Below, piece by piece: positions 58,231-64,000 of a stretch of DNA of 64,000 nt. Position 1 is the stretch's first letter; each line of letters opens with the position of its first letter. A model generated the notes under the pieces. That model had not been told where the DNA came from. It searched no databases and saw nothing but the letters and a program-made list of their open reading frames with translations. Source of the stretch: JACKIC01 sp964543795 (GTDB taxonomy: Bacteria; Planctomycetota; UBA1135; UBA2386); NCBI GenBank assembly GCA_964543795.1, contig CAZIZN010000001.1:124001-188000 (forward strand), in the 5' to 3' direction. Position numbers and translations under genes: made by a program.

Positions 58231-59814
58231 ATGCGGATCGCTGCGCTGCTGCTCTCCTCGCTGTTCCTGATCGCCGGTGCCGCCTGCCAGGCGACGCCCA
58301 CCACGCAGGAGCCGTCGACGGCGGCGCTGCGCGAGCGCGCAGCGGCGGCGGAGAACCTCGGGCGCTTCGGCGAAGCCGCCGATGCGTACCTGCTGCTAGT
58401 CCGGCGCGAGCCGCAGCGCGCCGAGTGGCTCGTCGAGGCCGGCCGATGCCTCGGCCGCAGCGGACGCTTCCGCGAAGCGGTCGATCTGCTCGACGGCGGG
58501 CGCAAGGCGTTCCCTGGCGTGATCGACGTCCCGGCCATGCTGGCGCGCACGCTGCTGCTCGAAGCCGAGTCGCGCGACGCACTGCACCCGGAGATCCTGC
58601 AGGCCGATGCGGCCGCGATCGCCGAGCAAGTGCTGCAGCTCGAGCCCGACCATGTCGACAGCCGGCTCGTGCTGGCCCAGGCGCGCTACCTGCTCGGCGA
58701 GTGGGACGAAGCCGTGCGGGTCGCCGAAGAGGCCGCGCAGCGACACCCCACCCACCCCGGCGCCCACATCCTGCTCGGCCGCATCGCCACCGACCGGTTC
58801 CGGCAGCTGCTGCAGGCCTACGAGCGGTTGCCCAAGGACGATCCGCGCATCGACAGCCAGTTCGTGGCGGACATCGACGCGCAGCGCGAACGCGCCCGCG
58901 CCGCCTACCGCCGTGCCGCCGAACTCGACCCGAGCCGCGCCCATCCGCACGTGGCACTGGCGCAGTTGGCGCTGCTCGACAAGAAGACCCGGCTGGCGCG
59001 CGACCACTTCGCCGACGCCATGGTCGCCGATCCCGACGTGCCGCTCGATCACGGCGCGCTCTCGGCCGAACTCGACTGGCAAGGCCGCCGCGACCTCTAC
59101 CGCGGCGCGCTCGAACGCTACACCGCGCGGCCCGACCACCGCGCGGCGAAGGCAGCCACCCTGCGCTGGCACCTGGGTCGCGCCGCCTTCGACGGCCAGC
59201 AGTGGCGGGACGCGATCGCCGCCTTCGACGCCGCGCTCGCCGGCAACCCGTCGGCGACCAACAGCCACTACTACCTGGCCTTCTCGCACTACGCGCTGGG
59301 CGACCACGATGCCGCCGAGCGGCACGCCGCAGCCTACGCCGGGCTCGGTGCGGCGGCCTTCGCCGACGTGCTCCGCACACTCGACGTCGAGCGACGCGGC
59401 GAAGCGCGCGCGATCCTGCAGTTCCTCGCCGATCGCGCCTTCCAGCAAGGTCGCAAACCCGCGAGCCGCGACGTCAACCACGTGATCGCCTGCCTCGCGG
59501 ACTCCGCGGACGCCTGGAACAACCACGCGTTCCTGTGCCGCGAGACCGGCCGCTTCGACGACGCCTGGAGCTCGTACCAGCATGCGCTCGAGAAGGAGCC
59601 CGAGTCGCCGCAGCTGTGGAACGACGCGGCCGTGATCCTCCAGTACCACCTGCCGTCCGCGGAGAACCTCGCCAAGGCGAAGGAGATGTACGGCCGCGCG
59701 ATCGCGTTCGCGGCCAAGGTGGCGCGCGATCCGGCGGCGACGCCCGCGCAGCGCGACGCCGCGACCAAGGCCGCAAGCGACGCCCGCGCCAACCTGGCCG
59801 CCCTCGACAAGTGA
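58231..59814 (+). CDS. TPR lipoprotein related to the preceding gene
   Basis: 527 residues; lipobox in LFLIAGAAC. TPR units are regular (LGRFGEAADAYLLLVRREPQ; LGEWDEAVRVAEEAAQRHPTH; AYRRAAELDPSRAHPHVALAQ). The C-terminal block WNNHAFLCRETGRFDDAW and LWNDAAVILQYHL resembles the repeated block of the larger neighbour, so the two are paralogous. ATG is one base after the upstream stop, so they are co-translated. Confidence 0.88.
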   Translation: MRIAALLLSSLFLIAGAACQATPTTQEPSTAALRERAAAAENLGRFGEAADAYLLLVRREPQRAEWLVEAGRCLGRSGRFREAVDLLDGGRKAFPGVIDVPAMLARTLLLEAESRDALHPEILQADAAAIAEQVLQLEPDHVDSRLVLAQARYLLGEWDEAVRVAEEAAQRHPTHPGAHILLGRIATDRFRQLLQAYERLPKDDPRIDSQFVADIDAQRERARAAYRRAAELDPSRAHPHVALAQLALLDKKTRLARDHFADAMVADPDVPLDHGALSAELDWQGRRDLYRGALERYTARPDHRAAKAATLRWHLGRAAFDGQQWRDAIAAFDAALAGNPSATNSHYYLAFSHYALGDHDAAERHAAAYAGLGAAAFADVLRTLDVERRGEARAILQFLADRAFQQGRKPASRDVNHVIACLADSADAWNNHAFLCRETGRFDDAWSSYQHALEKEPESPQLWNDAAVILQYHLPSAENLAKAKEMYGRAIAFAAKVARDPAATPAQRDAATKAASDARANLAALDK

Positions 59815-59905
59815 CCGCCGCCGTGGCTCGCCCGTCGACCGACGCCCGCAGGGTGCGGCGACCCGGTGGATCCGGAGCGGGGCCGGCCGCTGCGGACGAC
59901 CGCGT

Positions 59906-60652
59906 TCAGATCGGCTCGGCCTCGGGCAGGAGCCGCCGGCCGAGATTGCCGTAGTTGCGGAACGGCGTCGTGTCCGGCGGACCGCCCGCGAACCGCCACA
60001 GCAACCCGGTCGGTGCACCGGCCGGCACCGCGAGCAGCGAACTCGACACGGTGCCGTAACCCTCGCCGCGCTTACACACGGCATAGCGGCCGTCGCCGCC
60101 GCGGTCGGCCAGGACGACCGCCAGCGCGTCGAGCCGCCGTCCGGGATCGAGGCCGGCCTGCAGCGCGCGCGGCAGGCCCGGCAGATCGAGTTCGCCGGGT
60201 CCGTGTTCGTTGGTGACCACGAGTGCGGGCGGCGACCAGTCGGTCCGCTGCAGTTCGCCGCCCGCATGGCGCAGCACGATCGTGCGCTGCGCGTCCGCGA
60301 GCACCAGCTGGAAGCCCGCGTGGGCGTGCTCGCGCACGCGGGCGCGGACCGCCGCGACCGCGGCGTCGAGGTCCCGCTGGTCGAGCGCCAGGTGGGGCAG
60401 ATGGCCGCGCGAGGGCGCGTCGGGCACCGGCGGCACGCCGGCGAGGTTGGTGATGCCGGCGAAACGGCCCAGGTCGTCGATCGCCAGCCAGGTGCCGCCG
60501 GCCCGCCGGTCGCGCGGCGACAGCATGCGATGCCGCTGGCCCACGAACAGGCCGGGCGGAGCGGCCGGGCGATCGGTGCGTTCGTCGCGGTTGGCGCCGA
60601 TCACCAGCGGATGACTCGCGTGGAAACCGCGCAACACGATCAGGACGCACAT
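59906..60652 (-). CDS. NRDE/TANGO2-family protein
   Basis: 248 residues. The family signature ANRDE is in VIGANRDERTDRPAAPP, and GGTWLAIDDLGRFAGITNL is the second conserved block. N-terminal Cys2 is the expected Ntn-type position (MCVLIVL). Members of the TANGO2 family have been linked to haem and lipid handling in eukaryotes, while the bacterial role is open. It is separated by 32 bases from the MFS gene and probably co-transcribed with it. Confidence 0.9.
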   Translation of the reverse strand: MCVLIVLRGFHASHPLVIGANRDERTDRPAAPPGLFVGQRHRMLSPRDRRAGGTWLAIDDLGRFAGITNLAGVPPVPDAPSRGHLPHLALDQRDLDAAVAAVRARVREHAHAGFQLVLADAQRTIVLRHAGGELQRTDWSPPALVVTNEHGPGELDLPGLPRALQAGLDPGRRLDALAVVLADRGGDGRYAVCKRGEGYGTVSSSLLAVPAGAPTGLLWRFAGGPPDTTPFRNYGNLGRRLLPEAEPI

Positions 60653-60684
60653 GGCGGGGGCTGCGCAGTCTACGCGGGCAGCCT

Positions 60685-61953
60685 TCAGGGTGCAGCACCG
60701 GTCGGCGAGGCGCGGCGCAGCAGGACCATGCCGACCGCTGCGACGAGGCACATCGCCCCGGCGGCGACGAACGCACGCCGGTAGTCCGTGCCGCCGGACG
60801 CCCCGACGACGTCCCCGACGACGGCGATGCGCGCGCCGAGCATCGGTCCGAGCGCGAACCCGAACTGCATGCAGCTCTGCACGAGCGAGAACGCGAAGGT
60901 GCGCCGTTCATCGGCGACGCGCTTGCTCGCCGCCGCGTAGGCCAGCGTCATCGACCCGGCCATCAGTGCCGCCGCCAACGTGCGCATCGCCAGGAACTGG
61001 TCGATCGTCGTCACCAGCGCCGTGATGCCGAGCACCGCGGCGAGACCGAAGGCGAGCGCGTAGAGACAGCGCAGCGGACCGTACCGGTCGGCGAGGTGTC
61101 CCCACAGCGGCGTGAAGAACCACTGGGCGACGGCCAGCACCGCGAAGGCGACGGCGATCGTGCGCTCGAGGGCGAGTTCGGGCGAGCTGCTCAGCGAAGC
61201 GACGAACTCCTGCGGTCCGAGTTCGCGCACGAACAGGGCCAGGAACGGCTCGAGCATGTTCTGACCGACCCGCAGCAGCAGGACGAGCGCCAGCAGCCAC
61301 ACGAAGACGCGGCTCTGCAGCAGCGCCTTCGTCGCCGCGCCGAGATCGTGCAGGAACGTCGTCGGCAGCGGACCGGTGGGCTGCCGCGCCTCGCGCGCGA
61401 ACACCGCCAGCAGCAGGGCGCCGAGGAAGGACAGCGCGCTGGTCACGTAGAAGAGGGCGCTGCGCCCCCACAGGTGCGTCACCTCGGCGCCGATCAGCGG
61501 CCCGACGAAGGCGCCGCCCGCCATCGCGACCTGCAGCAGGCCGATCACGTAGCCGTGCTTCTCGCGCGGTGCGTCGTGCGAGACGAGCGCCATCGAGGGC
61601 GCCACGTAGCCGGCGAGCGCGCCCTGCACGCAGCGCATCAGCATGAGCACGAGCGGCGACGGTGCGAGCGGCATCAGCACCGTGGTCAGCGCGATCGCGA
61701 GGTTGGCGCGGATCGCCATGCGCTTCTTGCCGCGGCGGTCGCCGAGCGCGCCCCACAGCGGCCCGAACAACGCCGCCGAGAGCGGCGCCATGCCGTAGAC
61801 GACGCTGACCCAGGCGGCGAGCGCGACCGGATCGTCGATGCCGTAGCGCTCCTGGACGAACAGCGGCAGCACCGGCAGCACGGCCATGAGCCCCATCGAC
61901 GTCGCGAACAGGCTCGGCCAGACCGCGTAGAAGTTGCGTCGCCAGGGGGCCAA
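60685..61953 (-). CDS. Major facilitator superfamily transporter
   Basis: 422 residues, about 12 hydrophobic segments. The MFS loop 2-3 motif is seen as GALGDRRGKKRMAI and its second-half counterpart as GHLADRYGPLRCLY; VPLIGAEVTHLWG-like helix 4-5 residues follow GYVIGLLQVAMAGGAFVG. It matches drug-efflux-type (DHA1) permeases; substrate unknown. TTG at 61953 is the only start before an in-frame TAG, with no Shine-Dalgarno site. A central loop FAREARQPTGPLPTTFLHDLG is unremarkable. Confidence 0.92.
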   Translation of the reverse strand: MAPWRRNFYAVWPSLFATSMGLMAVLPVLPLFVQERYGIDDPVALAAWVSVVYGMAPLSAALFGPLWGALGDRRGKKRMAIRANLAIALTTVLMPLAPSPLVLMLMRCVQGALAGYVAPSMALVSHDAPREKHGYVIGLLQVAMAGGAFVGPLIGAEVTHLWGRSALFYVTSALSFLGALLLAVFAREARQPTGPLPTTFLHDLGAATKALLQSRVFVWLLALVLLLRVGQNMLEPFLALFVRELGPQEFVASLSSSPELALERTIAVAFAVLAVAQWFFTPLWGHLADRYGPLRCLYALAFGLAAVLGITALVTTIDQFLAMRTLAAALMAGSMTLAYAAASKRVADERRTFAFSLVQSCMQFGFALGPMLGARIAVVGDVVGASGGTDYRRAFVAAGAMCLVAAVGMVLLRRASPTGAAP

Positions 61954-62024
61954 GGAAGCGTTCTATCGCGGTGGCGAGCGCGCACCAAACGGCGCGATGG
62001 CCCACCACCGCCCCCGGACGACCG

Positions 62025-63593
62025 CTAACGCTTCTCGCCGGGAGCCAGTTGCAGGCGCAGCACGATACGCATCGTGTCGCCCGCTCCCGATGGCGCCGCG
62101 GGGGCGCCCCGCGCCTTCGCACCGGACGCAGCGGGCCCGCCCGGGCCCGTGGTGGCGGGGCCGCCCGTTCCGGGGACGGAACCAGCGGTCGGCTTGGGCT
62201 GCCCGGCACCCGTCGTCGGCGACGACGCGGGTGCAGGGACCGATCCCGCCTCGACCTCGCCCGTTCGCAGCGCGAGACCTTCGCGCTGCGCGAACCCGGC
62301 GAGCCGAGCCAGCAGCTCCCTCACGTCGTCGCGCGGCCCTTCGACGACCCAGGCGCTCTCGGCGACCGGCGCCGTGCGACCGGCGCCGAGGTAGAAGTCG
62401 TCGGCGCCCGTCTTCGCAGCAGGCGGCGCGGCCGGCACGGCGCGCCAGCGCGTGGCCCCGATCTCGATCGCGGCGGGCGGCTGGGGCGGCGGCACGCGAT
62501 CCGCCGGACCCGCGGACTCGCGCGCGCCCTGCAATCGAGCCAGTTCGTGTCGCAGGAACTCGTCATAGGCAGCTCCGGGCTCCTTGTCGCCCGCCTTCGC
62601 GGCCTCGCCAGCAGCCGGTTGCGAACGCCTGGTGGCGCCTTCCGCGCGCGACCAGAGCACGATCTCGGGCAACCTGGCCTCCGCCTTCGGCGCGCCGAGA
62701 GCCGGAGCGGCAGCGCCGCCGCGGATCCGGTCCCTGGCCGGCGCGTCGGCCGGCACGTCGGTCGGCGCGGACTTCGTCTCCGCAGCGGACGACGTGCCAA
62801 GCGCGAGTCGATTCTCCATCTGTCCCAGGTCGGCCTGCTCGACCTGATCGACCTTCCTCGCAAGGTTCGCCTGCTCCGGTTCGGCAGCGCCGCGTCCGTC
62901 CTTCGCGGCCGACGCCGCCGGCGGTACCGCACCGGGTGCAGCCCCGGTCGCCGCTTCGGGTGACGCCGCCGTCTTCACCTCTGCCGGCCGCGCCTCGCTC
63001 GCCTCGGCGCCGGCCTGCGTCCGTTCCTCGCTGGCGGCCTCGCCCGTCCGGCGCGACGCCTCGCCGTCCGGCTCGATCGCGGGCTGCTGCGCCTCGGGCG
63101 CCTGGGGGACGAAGGGATCGCGCAACTCGTCCCGCCACTGCCCGGTCGCGGCCTGCCCCGGATCGGACGCCCCACCACCAGTCCGCGCATCCTCCGGTTG
63201 CGGGTCGCCGAAGGCCGCGAGGTCCTCGCGCACCTGCGGCGGCGACCAGCGATCGAGCCAGACGGCGAAGGCGAGCAACGCCGCGGCCGCGGCCATGCTC
63301 CACCACAAGCGCGCTCCCGACCAGCGCGGCGCCGCCGCCGGCGTCGGCGCCGAGGCAAGCCGCGACCGCACGCGGTCGGCGACCCGCGCCGCCACCACGG
63401 ACGCACCGGGAACTTCGGCTTGCAGCGCCTGACGGACGCTCGTCACGGTGCGTTCGTACTCCGCCAGATCGGCGCGCAGCTGCGCACTGACCCGCAGTTC
63501 GGCGACGAAGCGTTCCCGCTCGCGCTCGGCGAGGGTGCCGTCGACCCAGTCGAGGATGCGCGGATCGACCTCGCGTTCGTGCGGCGCAGCCAT
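62025..63593 (-). CDS. Single-pass membrane protein with long low-complexity linker, anti-sigma-like
   Basis: 522 residues. The N-terminal 80 residues resemble anti-sigma cytoplasmic domains (ILDWVDGTLAERERERFVAEL), without the HxxxCxxC zinc motif. A transmembrane helix lies at about 96-114 (LWWSMAAAAALLAFAVWL). Then about 240 residues of Ala/Pro/Glu/Gly-rich sequence lead to a folded region around 405-460 (DDFYLGAGRTAPVAESAWVVEGPRDDVRELLARL). The ATG overlaps the stop of the sigma-factor gene (TGATG), a classical sigma/anti-sigma pairing. Confidence 0.8.
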   Translation of the reverse strand: MAAPHEREVDPRILDWVDGTLAERERERFVAELRVSAQLRADLAEYERTVTSVRQALQAEVPGASVVAARVADRVRSRLASAPTPAAAPRWSGARLWWSMAAAAALLAFAVWLDRWSPPQVREDLAAFGDPQPEDARTGGGASDPGQAATGQWRDELRDPFVPQAPEAQQPAIEPDGEASRRTGEAASEERTQAGAEASEARPAEVKTAASPEAATGAAPGAVPPAASAAKDGRGAAEPEQANLARKVDQVEQADLGQMENRLALGTSSAAETKSAPTDVPADAPARDRIRGGAAAPALGAPKAEARLPEIVLWSRAEGATRRSQPAAGEAAKAGDKEPGAAYDEFLRHELARLQGARESAGPADRVPPPQPPAAIEIGATRWRAVPAAPPAAKTGADDFYLGAGRTAPVAESAWVVEGPRDDVRELLARLAGFAQREGLALRTGEVEAGSVPAPASSPTTGAGQPKPTAGSVPGTGGPATTGPGGPAASGAKARGAPAAPSGAGDTMRIVLRLQLAPGEKR

Positions 63594-64000
63594 CAGCGGA
63601 ACTCCTGGAGCATCTGCTGCAGCAGGATGCGACCGCGGTGGATGCGCGACCGCACGGTGCCGCGCGGCAGGCCGAGCACCTCGGCGATCTCCTCGTAGGA
63701 CAGCGATTCCATGTCGCGCAGCACCACCGCCTCGCGGAACTCGTCGGGCAGGTCGAGCACGCACTGCCGGACCTTGGCGAGGAACTCGCGCTGGTGCGCG
63801 GCTTCGCCGGGGTCGACCTCGCGCCCGGACGGGTCGAAGTAGAGGTCGTCGGTGCCCGCGAGCGGTGCGTCGATCGACAGCGTGCGCCGGTCGCGCTTCT
63901 GGGCGCGCCGCCGCCGGTACTCACTGATCGCGACGTTCATGCTGATCTTGTGCAGCCAGACCACGAAGCGCACGGCGCCGTCGAATCCCGGCAGACCCCG
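63593..64000 (-). CDS. ECF-type RNA polymerase sigma factor (5' end outside window)
   Basis: 136 C-terminal residues are visible; the frame is open at the right edge. The end of region 2 reads FDGAVRFVVWLHKISMNVAISEYRRRR, and region 4 is VRQCVLDLPDEFREAVVLRDMESLSYEEIAEVLGLPRGTVRSRIHRGR, with a helix-turn-helix. An acidic linker with FDPSGREVDPGEAAH separates them. The following gene probably encodes its membrane anti-sigma factor. Confidence 0.95.
   Translation of the reverse strand, partial: RGLPGFDGAVRFVVWLHKISMNVAISEYRRRRAQKRDRRTLSIDAPLAGTDDLYFDPSGREVDPGEAAHQREFLAKVRQCVLDLPDEFREAVVLRDMESLSYEEIAEVLGLPRGTVRSRIHRGRILLQQMLQEFR

Noticed and set aside
53595..58550. Very long minus-strand frame upstream of mlaE
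   Set aside because: Only the last 360 codons match a protein family (STAS-MlaE); the rest is antisense to the TPR gene, which has clear repeats on the plus strand.

Overview
The window is a gene-dense, visibly very GC-rich bacterial chromosome segment. LpxH, an Mla-type lipid transport operon and several lipobox or Tat signals point to a double-membraned, Gram-negative type cell. Paired PmoA/DUF6807 proteins, Tat-exported Gfo/Idh/MocA and enolase-superfamily enzymes, secreted TPR, HEAT and EF-hand proteins, and frequent GTG/TTG starts with poor Shine-Dalgarno sites suggest a Planctomycetota-like organism. That assignment is inference from gene content. I see no insertion sequence, phage or CRISPR array.

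Layout. 0-6 kb: end of a TPR protein, gluconokinase, a coupled DUF993/old-yellow-enzyme pair, Pcm, a CBS-domain protein and thioredoxin 2. 6-13 kb: a probable carbohydrate-catabolism block made of a FemAB-like acetyltransferase coupled to a long enolase-superfamily protein (minus), then PmoA - Gfo/Idh/MocA - PmoA - enolase-superfamily enzyme (plus). 13-22 kb: secreted and membrane proteins, a histidine kinase/OmpR regulator/periplasmic protein operon, a lipoprotein, a protein with a degenerate NYN-like domain and a six-EF-hand protein. 22-27.7 kb: minus-strand run RluA - TruD - MTA phosphorylase - asparaginase - NDH-2. 27.7-28.3 kb: gene-free, with a nested potential RNA fold ending in a strong plus-strand terminator just before a glycosyltransferase. 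28-34 kb: glycosyltransferase, sugar epimerase, PDZ protein, tRNA-Glu, dNTPase, two tRNA-Gln and an initiator tRNA. 34-48 kb: minus-strand chain (GGDEF-like - NtrC-type regulator - GH-like - LpxH; Cmk - PlsC; S1 - lipoprotein - TyrS - AroK - HEAT protein). 48.2-48.8 kb: second long gene-free stretch, with a strong minus-strand terminator, a short tryptophan-rich reading frame, a UUCG hairpin and two phased pairs of DnaA-box-like sites. 49-54.7 kb: L28 and an Mla operon. 54.8-64 kb: two related TPR proteins, a TANGO2-family protein, an MFS transporter, and a sigma factor/membrane-protein pair running off the right edge.

How genes work together. Fourteen neighbouring pairs share start and stop codons in a four-base overlap (mostly ATGA or GTGA), so translational coupling is the rule. 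Clear functional units are the Mla lipid transporter, Cmk/PlsC beside S1, the HK/RR pair, the sigma/anti-sigma-like pair and the sugar-oxidation block. Several proteins keep a fold but have lost its signature residues (GGDEF, NYN, thioredoxin), suggesting sensory or structural reuse.
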